In this document: positions 55,291-64,000 of the stretch, in pieces
Position numbering within the stretch: the first letter of the stretch is position 1
Layout of the letters: every line of letters begins with the position of its first letter
Program-made: the position numbers and the translations under genes
The notes under the pieces: generated by a model
Told to the model about the DNA's origin: nothing
The model's input: the letters and a program-made list of their open reading frames with translations, nothing else
Databases searched by the model: none
Assembly: GCA_022539475.1 (NCBI GenBank)
Contig: VCMS01000294.1
Location: forward strand, 1 to 64,000
Direction of reading: 5' to 3'
DNA from: Gracilaria domingensis
Taxonomy: Eukaryota > Rhodophyta > Florideophyceae > Gracilariales > Gracilariaceae
Length of the DNA stretch: 64,000 nucleotides

Positions 55291-58200
55291 TTATATCACT
55301 GTGATCTGGTAGTAGAAGGCAAGAGTGGAAAAAGAATGAAGCATTGTTAAACTAATTCCCTTTCTTCTGGTTTTCACTTTGCAGAGGGAGACTACATTTG
55401 CAGTTGCAGGGTGTACAGAGGCCACCGGACCTACGACTGTCAGGGCGTTACTAGGGCCCTGTGGAAAACCTGTGTTACCTCCATTCCAGCCTATCAAGCC
55501 CACTCCGTTCCCTCCACCACCACCAAGAGCTGACCCGCCAACAACCCCACCATCAGCTTGGTAATAGGTCAGCAATGGTTGCTGTTGATAATCTTGTAAA
55601 CCATAAAGTAATACAGATTCGTCTACAACATCTTCCTCTTCTTCCGACAGTTTCATTTGTTCTTTTTCTCGTTTCGTCTTTCGCTCTTCTTCTAGACCCG
55701 TGAAGCGAGATCCTGCTTCGGCAAGCGTTTGAATCATAAACGGCATTGCGAAATCCCGCAGCGCTCTCATCCTAACGTATTCCATTGCCACATCCGGGGG
55801 GAAGAAATTGTAGCAGGCATACGATAAAGCAGCAAAACAATCCCGAAGTTGATTTTCGGCGAAGTACTCCGCATATGTTTCGGCCAACTCTTGGTCTTCA
55901 GACTCAGCGATATCATCAATCATGTCATAATAAAGCACGTCCTTCTTCGCCAGTTCGATTGCTTGCTCATATCTTCCGTTCCGAGCCAATAAATATCCTG
56001 AAATACGTCTAAACTCGAGGGCTTCGTTGTCCTGTAGTCTTCTGGCCAGCTTGGTTTGATCAAAGTTCTTGAACTCCTTCACTGAGTTTCGCAGGCTAAC
56101 AGTGTCGCCAGATGTCAAGTAAACCTCATTCAAGGCTTCATTGACTTCAGGAACGTCTGCCGATTGTATCTTTTCAAGATGCTTAACAGCAAATGGCAGG
56201 CATCCAAATGAACCAAAATCACGAGCTCGCGCTCTTTGAAGAATGCCAACCGCCCGCGAACCGTCTATTCGAGGAGAAAGGACGTTCAAGAGATCTTCCA
56301 AGAGTTCCGGCTGCTCACCTAGATAGAAGTCGATGGACCGATACATGGTATTCAAAGTTCCAACTCTTGATACAACGTCCAAGAATTCACTGGCCGTTAA
56401 TGCAGTTGGTGAGTGATCCATCATGAGATCAGCGGCGTTATCAAACTCATTGTACTGAACGTGTAGGAATACCACAGAATCCGAAAAAGATGAGCTGTTG
56501 TACATGATCTTATTACGTTCGGTATCGCAAATCGACCATGCCATAATCGGCAGAAGTTCAGCACTGATTCCTCTCTGTACCTCGTCTTCAGAACCGCTTT
56601 CTCCGTAAACATTGCATCATGAGCCCTTGGAAGATTCAAAGCAATTTCGAGAACATCCAAAATCTCCCCAAAGTGCCCTCTATCTTCGTAGTATTCAAAG
56701 CATTCTTGCATTTCTTCTGTTTCAACGAGGAACCGCAAAGCACATGATACTGCCAACCGGAACTCAAGCCCGTCCACACACCCGAAGCACACGATACGCC
56801 AGGTTGGGATCTTGTTCGCCTTCTTGGCTGCATACACAGCTTCTTTGTATTCTTTGAGCATGATGTGCGTGTGAGCAAGCTTAGACCATTCGGGTACAGC
56901 ACGGAACATCATCTTTGCTGCTTGGTACAGCTCAATATTAAAGCATCTGTCGCCTACTTCTTCGAGGTTACCCTTGTGCCCAACAGTAATTATGAATTCT
57001 TCGACATCGGTCAGTGCATTAAGACGACACAGCGCATATACAAGTTCGGTATCAATTGATCGAAGAGCCGATTCTGGTTCGCGAATTTTCTTTCTCGCAA
57101 CACGCATAAACTTCGAGATCATCTTGAAGTCGTCATTTGACTCTGCGTTATATCTAGAGGCTTCAACGACGATGGCATATTGAGATACATCTTTTGCGCA
57201 CATCAACGACCTAATATCGTCTGCAACGAAGCCATTTTCAACCTGGGCAACATCCAAGTAGAGCCACACATCTGGACGACTCAAACGAATGGCAAACTTC
57301 TAAGCACGGTCGAAATCCTTGATATGCTCCAAGAGAACGTCCAATTTGTCGTCGTACTTCTCGAACTTGTAGTATATTGCATAAGCCTCTTCGAACAAGC
57401 CGGCATCAATACACGAGGGCGCGACGTCTGCATCATCGTAGTTGTCAAGCCTTCTCACGTACTCCATCACCCTTTCTGGCGCTGCACCAATAGCTGTTAG
57501 AATCAGGAGATTCTGAAGGTTATTGTTGCGTGAAAACGCAGTATTGCTGGTTTGGACCACGATCTTCTCCAACATCTCCATCAGAACCTCAGGCATTCCG
57601 GCTGTCAAAAATGCCTTGACAGCAGCCGAAGCCTTATCAGGTCTTTTGCATTCAGGCATTGCAGTTGAAACGACCTGATCAATCACAAGCCGTCGGAAGG
57701 GAATAGCTTCATCGAATATCTTTCCCCATAGTTCACTGTCGGCCCTGTCAACTACATACACAGCCTGCTCGCGGGAAAGTGAGTTGCCGTTAGTGACTTC
57801 GAGAACTTCTTCATCACACTCCCCTCTATGATAGGCAATGAAGGCCAAGTAAGGATCTCGCCTGGTACAAAACCGGCCAACCTCCCGAGAGTCGTAGTAC
57901 GCATTCGTTTCCAAAAAGTGTTGCGCGTTTCGGTTCGTATCTATGTACACTTTTGCCAACCCAGTATGCACGGATGCTTCGGTAGATCCATCGGCAAGTC
58001 GGCTTTCCAAAAACTCTAGTAGAAGATTGATCTTTCCACGAGATTGAACAGAGTCAACTAGATCATCGACCGGAACCATTTTCTTCACTGACATGATCAT
58101 CTCCTTCACATCTGCTTCTCTCATTTCCCGTTGTCAAGCAACGCTCCGACTACAGTTGGGCATTGCAACGGATTAATGCGTTGAACGTAGCCCTGAATGA

Positions 58201-60447
58201 ATTTTACTTGCCTGTATTTGACACAGTAGTCAACCATCTCGTCAACAAATCCAAACCGGTCGCACACATTTATCAAAGGTCGTGGGTCCTTCGGTCGAGC
58301 GTACTTCAAGAATGACTTGATCATTTCTGGGTCGTAGTAATTTGACTCCCGGGTGATCTTGTGAGCATCTTCATACTGATGCAGCCCAACGGCTACCTTG
58401 ATGAAACGATTGTGGACTTCAGGAACGTCCGTGTACCCCACAATAGCGCCGAGGTAGTAATAAAAATCGTCAGGAACCTTGGGGACCGACTCAAACACAT
58501 AAATTACTTTGAGTGGATCACCCATGGAGTCTGTATATTTTGCCACAACGTTAACACATAGTCGAATATTTGCTCGAGGATTCGTCACTATCAACTCTTT
58601 CAATACCTCCAGCTGGTCATCCGGGTGGATGGTTCCAAAGTAGTTCAGAATGAACTCGGGATTGATAACGTGTGTGTTGGTGATGACGCGCTTTACGTTC
58701 GAAAGGTCTGAGTAGTGCTCTAATGCATGCTGAAACAATCCTGACCGCTCACATAACATCGCAATAGAAAATGAATCGAACTGGTGCCATATATCCTGCG
58801 AAAGAATGCCATCTGCTACCGCTGGAGCATTCGCTAAGCATGCTTTCAAAACCTTTGTCTGAACTAGCCATTTTTCAGGGTCTTCATCGGTCAAATGATC
58901 CATTGCATGAGCTGTAGCTTCATTGAGCATTCCCTTTTACAAGAACATATCAATCATCTTGTTGATATCTTCTATCGATTCTTTCTTCTTCTTAGGGTCC
59001 CCAAGAACAAGCGCATTGCTCGCATTATTTGCAATGCCCAACGTCACTTGCGGATTGTAATTGGCGGCCATCTCAACAAGGTCTCGATGTTTCACTTTCA
59101 TACCAACCTTCTTCGCGTACAAGGCAATCTTTGAAGCCTGGCCGGTCTAAATCATGAACTGCATAACTTTCTCGTGAGCCTTTGCTTTGATAAACACAGC
59201 TAGTGCCAGAGTGGGGTTCTTCGGTCTAATGACATCGCCGACGGCTTCGGTGAATTCGAGCTTGTCCTCCTTGATTCATTTTTCCAACATATCAGTCTTT
59301 TTGTTATCCATGAGCTGCTTTGCAAACTCAACGCTTTCATCGTTATTGAGCTTGCCTCGACCGAGGCAAGTTTGAAAGTATACAAGTACAGGAGGGGCCG
59401 GACCATCAGCAGGTAAGCTACGAAAACGCTGAATAGTGTCAACTGTTCCGAGAAAACCGCCAGGCGAGTCTGCTGCGAGCATTGCGGCCTTCTTGTAGTC
59501 GCCCTCCTCCAAAGCGTCTTCGAAACTATCAGCAAAACCGCTCTCCGCACCAGCAAAGCCGTTTCGCGACGCGAGGCTAACCGCTAATTCTTCATCGCCA
59601 AGCTTTTTACGCACGTAAGAAACGATGGCGTCAGGATCTACCGACACAAGGAGGACGTTGCCTTGTCTGTTAATACCAATGAGGCCGCCACTTGCAGTGT
59701 GAGGCGCAGTGGCAAACATTGTGGTCTCAGAGATGCGATTCATGTAGATGCACTTGGTAATCTCCAAGGCATACAGATGAATGTAGCCCATCTTCGTGAT
59801 TAGATACAAAATTGTCGGGTACTTTGACGACACATGCAAGGCGATTGGAAATTCGCTGCAAATTCGGGAGGATATTAGATCTCAATGGAGATCTTTCCGA
59901 AGCGGGAACCGCCCACCTCAATGATTTGGAGCAGCGACTCCACCTTGCTCGTCTCCTCGCTTTCGGTACGCGACGCAAACAGGAACAGATTGGCGGTGTA
60001 CTCATCAAGCATGAGTTTGGCAAAGGTTGCGGCGTGCGCAGACAAGATTTGCGACATTTTCTACGCGCACGAGAAGAGCTGCACATGTCCCGCGACGCCG
60101 TTCTGCTGGGCGGAAAGCGCGGTGACAGCAATCCACTTCTGAGACGCATCGGCCGAATACGCGATGATCTGGGAGTTGAGCAAGGAATCATGACGCTCGA
60201 ACACGACCTGAGGCTCTGCGGAGAGCTGCCAATGAAAAACGGCCGTCAGGGTGACGATCGCGAGCATATCATCGGCGATCCAGTGCCAGAACGCAACGGC
60301 GTCCGGCAAAACAGCCTCCTAAAACTTCTTCTTCGAGGCAATGTCGATCACAGAAACATTGACGCCGACACGCACAGCAAGCCAGTCCTTCCGGGGGTGC
60401 AGCAAGGCAGCGTCGGTCGAGAACGGGTGGCGAGTCGGGCTGCTGGG
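55291..60447 (-). pseudogene. Clathrin heavy chain, nearly complete but disabled
   Basis: Homology runs from the N-terminal beta-propeller (RHPFSTDAALLHP near 60,440; DAVAFWHWIADDML; SAQQNGVAGHVQLFS) through the linker (GYIHLYALEITKCIYMNRIS) and all the leg repeats (e.g. NLQNLLILTAIGAAPERVMEY; GAAPSWR-equivalent blocks; LRDFAMPFMIQTL) to the C-terminus near 55,330. About 1,640 codons are covered; only the first 45 or so residues are missing. In-frame stops occur near 60,319 (TAG), 60,061 (TAG), 59,875 (TAA), 59,276 (TGA at the conserved Trp of LLEKWLKEDKLE), 59,147 (TAG at the Glu of AETGQ), 58,937 (TAA), 58,121 (TGA) and 57,300 (TAG). Frameshifts occur near 59,845, 58,115 and 56,495, the first and last at T-runs. 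Clathrin is essential for vesicle coats, so a working copy should exist elsewhere. Confidence 0.85.
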
Positions 60448-60479
60448 GCTGGCGGTGTGCTCAATGTTCTTGACAGAAT

Positions 60480-61420
60480 TCCGCGCCAGCACAAGCGCCA
60501 GAAAGACAAGAATGGAGAGGCAGAACCAAAACCGCCATCCAAAGAAGGTTCACATGGCGACAATGGCGTTGAGAAAGGGAGGCACAGCAATATACAAGGC
60601 GGTCTTTGTGTACATAAAAGCAATAGGCAAGATGTGGAAGATCATGAGAATCCGCGGAGCGGGCGCGCCATTCGATTTCAGTCCATGACCTCAACGACAA
60701 TCTTTTCGTCTTCAAACTCGAGTCCGGCGCGTACACTGGAGAAAAACGGCAGTTGGTTAACCATGCAGCTGAGCGTCTGTCTTTGCCGCCCTGTCTTCTT
60801 CATAATGCCCATGGCGGTCGCGCACACAAACGGGTCAGCGCTGCCTATATCATCAACTCCTCGCAGATTCCGCCGCTCGAAAACGTTGACCCTGACTGTC
60901 TACTCGCCGTTTGGCAAGTGGCTGAGCATCTGCCTGTACGAGAAGCTGCTACTATCCACTGGTGTGATTCTTGCGGAGGCACGCAGCACCGCGGCGCGCG
61001 ATATTGCTTGCAACCAACTGGATGCAACGGTATTCGCAGCTCAGGGCTGGTGATACCTTCCGTATCCGCTCCAACACCAATGCGCAGGGCACTCATGCGG
61101 ATTTTATCGATCACTTTTGTCGGGAGCGAGCCGCGCATGAACCGGCGCGCACCATCGTTCGCCTAGAGTGGCGACCCATGGCGAACGCGAAGCAAAAGCC
61201 TGATAAGAACGTCAAAAAAGCCACCATTCACAACAGTAGTGTGCGCGCGCAGTGACAGTCGCACCTCGCCTTGCAACGTATTGTTCTCGAACGAGGCGCC
61301 GCAGTCCTTCCAGGCGTTCGATCGGGAAATGTTACGGATGACCGATCGGTCAATGACCATGTCATTATAAATCCACTCCACCCAGACGTTGGTATACTCT
61401 GCGTGCAGTGCCTGAGGCAA
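60480..61420 (-). pseudogene. Remnant of an unidentified membrane protein
   Basis: Directly upstream of the clathrin homology on the same strand, frames read WKDCGASFENNTLQGEVRLS, then VVNGGFFDVLIRLLL (61,300-61,170). After frame changes come hydrophobic segments MIFHILPIAFMYTKTALYIA and WRFWFCLSILVFLALVLA (60,660-60,480), with a TGA between them. This looks like the last part of a multi-pass membrane protein, now merged with the start of the clathrin pseudogene where clathrin's first residues are missing. I cannot name the family. Confidence 0.35.
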
Positions 61421-62062
61421 ATCTCAGGTTGGCAGGAAGCTTTGATTTATACGTGGTGGCGTGTCTTGGCGAAGAGCGGGCGTTTGGCGCGGGTGGACGG
61501 GACTGCACATCGAGCGCTTGCAACGACGAAGAAACGACGGCCAAGGAATCGGTGACTGCTTCTTCGTTTAGCCAATAACAGAGGCGCACACAAACGGCCA
61601 TCTCATGCAGCGTTCGCACAACCTGCAGCGGCGTTCGCACATCAACAAAGAGGCGTTCGCTCAGCAGGCAGGTGTCGTTCGCACGGCATTAGACGTGAGA
61701 GTGCTCACTTGTACGGGGTTTCCAAACCTTTTCGGTGTGCGGAGAACGGAGTGGCGTTCGCACTCAACGATGGAAAGCTTACAGGGAGCATTCGCAAGGC
61801 AGGAAAGGCGATAGAGGAGCACGAAATACTCAAGACCTTAGAGCAAAGAAACGGTTACAGATTCAAACCGAAGGTGACGCAGTCCGAAATGGAACCCAAC
61901 CCAGTGCTCTCACCCATAGGTGTATAACTAAACTAGGACATTAAGAAACGCTTGCCTCAATCCTTCCAGCGTTCGATAAATCCTTAATCCCTCAACCACT
62001 TTCTTAGCTACTCCTAGCACACCGTTCATTGGGGCTTGATTGTAGCTAGCAACGATCACATC
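61421..62062. other. Non-coding stretch with a GTTCGCAC motif cluster
   Basis: No gene is supported. Between about 61,608 and 61,762 the motif CGTTCGCAC (or GCGTTCGC) occurs about five times at irregular spacing on the plus strand. This may be a small decayed tandem repeat. Confidence 0.45.
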
Positions 62063-62070
62063 GACCTATT

Positions 62071-62175
62071 GCATTTATCAGCGCTCCACCGTGAGTACTT
62101 TAACCACTGCATTTGTCAGCACTCCACCGTGATTACTTTTACCACTGCATTTGTCAGCACTCGGCCGTGAGTGAT
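62071..62175 (+). repeat. 38-bp tandem repeat, about 2.8 units
   Basis: The units at 62,071-62,108, 62,109-62,146 and 62,147-62,175 share GCATTTGTCAGCACTCCACC-type starts and GTGA(G/T)TACTTT.ACCACT ends. The last unit runs into the ATG of the following open frame, so the repeat may form its 5' leader. Confidence 0.85.
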
Positions 62176-62923
62176 GATGGCACCGAACGTCCATGAGGGC
62201 GAGTACAAAAAGCCCAGAATTGGGCTGAGTAATCACCAGATGGCGACAGAGTGCAAGCAAGCGACGAGCCAAGAACCTGTGCTGGCGCACCTGTTTTGTG
62301 CACATTTACCCATTCCTTTCACATACATCAATCTAATGGAGAACGAAAGCAACACTTCGTCTACACCAATCCAAACAACCGGGGCTGAAGATTCCATGTG
62401 CAGAACACGCGGAAAATTCTGTCGGAGTCGCAGTAGGAAGAGACGTAAGCTTGGTCTTCGCGCCGTCTCTCCTACCCCAACATATTATCAAACCATGCTG
62501 ATCGGGAACCTGGAACAACCGTACCTGCCCTACGAAGACAATTATGATTACTATAATAGACTTCCTCCAAAAAGTGCGAACTCGTTCGTGACAGTATCAA
62601 CCAGTGCGCAGCAACCTCCTCCCCACCCGAATGCTGAAGCAGCCGCTCCACAGACATCTTTGACGGAGAATAGTTCGATTCATTCGGAAAGTGTACCAGT
62701 TTGTAGTGAAGGTGTTGATCAAGTTTCATACCGTCTCAGCGGCGAAATAGAAAGAGAATGTAATGGAAATGCCATTCATAGCTCTTCTATAAATTCAGAG
62801 ACCAGGGGTATTGTGGCGAAGAATGATGTGAGTACTGGTCCGGATGATGGCAGTAGAAATCGTCGCGGAAACCAAAAAGCACACGAAAGGAGGCGTAAAC
62901 GAAGAGCCACACGCTTTGGTTGA
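62174..62923 (+). CDS. Unknown protein with basic C-terminus
   Basis: ATG at 62,174 (MMAPNVHEG) opens about 249 codons without interruption. The composition is polar and probably disordered: a basic patch (RSRSRKRRKLGLR), a Tyr/Pro segment (PYLPYEDNYDYYNRLPP), Ser/Gln/Pro-rich stretches and a strongly basic end (RRGNQKAHERRRKRRATRF) that could be a nuclear-localisation or nucleic-acid-binding tail. No known domain. Lacking homologues I cannot exclude that it is a chance open frame or part of a mobile element. Confidence 0.45.
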   Translation: MMAPNVHEGEYKKPRIGLSNHQMATECKQATSQEPVLAHLFCAHLPIPFTYINLMENESNTSSTPIQTTGAEDSMCRTRGKFCRSRSRKRRKLGLRAVSPTPTYYQTMLIGNLEQPYLPYEDNYDYYNRLPPKSANSFVTVSTSAQQPPPHPNAEAAAPQTSLTENSSIHSESVPVCSEGVDQVSYRLSGEIERECNGNAIHSSSINSETRGIVAKNDVSTGPDDGSRNRRGNQKAHERRRKRRATRFG

Positions 62924-62946
62924 TTTCATTTTATCCCCCGAAAATT

Positions 62947-63420
62947 TTAAGGGGTATCGTTCCCGGTTTGGGTACCCCTTAAATGTACGCTGCCAAAAAG
63001 TTATGTTTGCGTAGACGAATCTCATTCAAATTCATGCAGCCAATAGAGATTTTAATCAGCTTCTCGCGTACAAAGTTTTGGCTCCCCAAGTTTCCAAACC
63101 ATGCCTCTGCGTACCCAAGAACTAGAGAACTTTCTACCACCTCGCTGCGGTGCCCCTTATTGGAACCGGTACCCCTTGTAAGGGGTCCGGACCACCGGTA
63201 CCCCTTAAATCAACTAAAACAGATAAAATTTTGAAACTATTTGAACGTGCTTGCGTCAACGTATGCCACGTATGCCACATAATTCATCGGTTTGGTTTTC
63301 TAAAACTTGTAACACGTGTAGAACAACGCCAGACTTCCGCCGTCGAAGGCGGCGAAATAAGGGGCACCCAATGGGCTTGTAATGGGCATTGCCGGTACCC
63401 CTTAGCACATAAGGGGTACC
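62947..63420. repeat. Cluster of GGTACCCCTTA motifs in both orientations
   Basis: GGTACCCCTTA or its complement TAAGGGGTACC, with close variants, occurs at 62,947, 62,971, 63,140, 63,168, 63,178, 63,197, 63,355, 63,393 and 63,410. Several are arranged as inverted pairs, such as GGTACCCCTTAGCACATAAGGGGTACC-type at 63,393-63,420. This density in under 500 bp is far above chance. There is no gene in this stretch. Confidence 0.85.
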
Positions 63421-63554
63421 ATTATGGCAATCAAAGTACGCGTAGCAGTCCGTATAACGTACCTGACTGCTTGCGTCCCGATGTGCATATCGGGACAGGA
63501 TCCTTGCTGGAGCATTCGACACTTCTTCTGAAACATCCGCCCTGCTTCCAGTAC

Positions 63555-63900
63555 TTAACCCTTTTAAGACTAAACGTTCTTATTTCTAGTGAGCTAGATA
63601 TAAAAAAGAGCCAATAAGAAGAACAGAAATGATTGAATCATGCGGCTGAAACAGAACGGTATAACAAACCATCTTGATTAAAATACACGTAGTACTCAAG
63701 TTTAAATGTTATTGGTTTTATCTCAAACAGATTGGACTTGTACCCAATTAAGAACATTCTTCGCTTATGTTTAGTGAGCTAGACATAAGCAAGACAGACA
63801 AGTGACACGCTGACAATGATTCGTTATAGCGGCTACCCAATTATGTTGCCTGCTTATGTCTATCTCACTAGACATAAGCAAACCGTTTCAAAAGGGTTAA
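63555..63900. mobile_element. TTAA-flanked MITE, piggyBac-like
   Basis: TTAA at 63,555-63,558 and 63,897-63,900 flank a 338-bp unit whose ends are CCCTTTT and AAAAGGG. The ends extend to a further shared inverted segment (CTTAT-T/G-TCTAGTGAG). Inside, a hairpin-forming motif of the type CTTATGTCTAGTGAG.TAGACATAAG appears about three times (near 63,575, 63,765 and 63,860). TTAA targets and CCC(T)-starting termini are features of piggyBac transposons. No transposase is encoded, so it would be non-autonomous. Confidence 0.75.
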
Positions 63901-64000
63901 ACTGTGACTAGCGCCACCGCCAGTAAACTTTCATGAGGCATTCCTAACACACCTAACGATACCCCGCTTCGCGCATCCAACCTCTCAGCGAGCCAGCATC

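Noticed and set aside
55291-60447. Alternative genetic code (TGA = Trp, TAA/TAG = Glu) as the explanation of the stops
   Set aside because: The Harbinger transposase, both HAD genes, the reductase-like gene, gag and ORF3 are long, free of internal stops and end at ordinary stops. Several clathrin stops also fall on non-Glu, non-Trp positions, and frameshifts are present. Kept only as something to exclude.
1-64000. CRISPR array or bacterial operon
   Set aside because: The repeats seen are palindromic, tandem or terminal repeats without regular spacers, and the gene content is eukaryotic.

Overview
The window is nuclear DNA from a eukaryote. It holds remnants of a clathrin heavy chain, the tRNA/mRNA 3'-end factor Clp1 and ribulose-phosphate 3-epimerase, together with a chromodomain Ty3/gypsy retrotransposon, a Harbinger-type transposase and a large DNA transposon carrying chromatin genes. 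Genes are mostly intron-poor. This fits an intron-poor, transposon-rich alga such as a red alga, but the sequence alone does not settle the taxon. Very few genes here look intact; most of the window is layered, decaying mobile DNA.

The central observation is one large mobile element present twice. Copy A (about 0.6-14.5 kb) and copy B (30.4-52.7 kb, opposite orientation) carry the same four genes in the same order and relative orientation. T is a Plavaka/CACTA-like DDE transposase with an N-terminal zinc-finger-like segment. C is a basic, repeat-rich coiled-coil protein. M is a bacterial-type beta-class DNA amino-methyltransferase (DPPY/DPPF) continuous with a SET domain. P is a ParB/sulfiredoxin-like domain joined to a 2-oxoglutarate/Fe(II) dioxygenase (HxD...H...R). 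M and P diverge from a shared intergenic region that holds a 136-bp palindrome in A and two fold-back elements in B. Each copy is broken by its own nonsense codons and frameshifts at different positions, so comparing them shows the ancestral frames: both M and P were long fusions. I infer a transposon that carried DNA-methylating, histone-methylating and base-oxidising activities; function is not shown.

Copy B is split inside P by an LTR retrotransposon (33,076-40,412; identical 528-bp LTR lengths, TG...CA ends, 5-bp duplication GATTG). It has heat-shock-element arrays in its LTR, a spliced 5' ORF with two U1/JAZ-type zinc fingers, a textbook -1 frameshift signal between gag and pol, a chromodomain, and an extra 3' ORF.

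Between A and B (14.8-30.1 kb) lie a multi-pass membrane protein, two acidic coiled-coil genes, reverse-transcriptase debris, an intact-looking Harbinger-type transposase, decayed GC-rich gene remnants, half of a ribulose-phosphate epimerase, a ketopantoate-reductase-like protein and a tail-to-tail pair of HAD phosphatases, one with a lost nucleophile. Right of B (53-64 kb) are 290-bp direct repeats, a Clp1 C-terminal remnant, a clathrin heavy chain pseudogene covering nearly the whole protein, a small unknown gene, a GGTACCCCTTA motif cluster and a piggyBac-like TTAA MITE.
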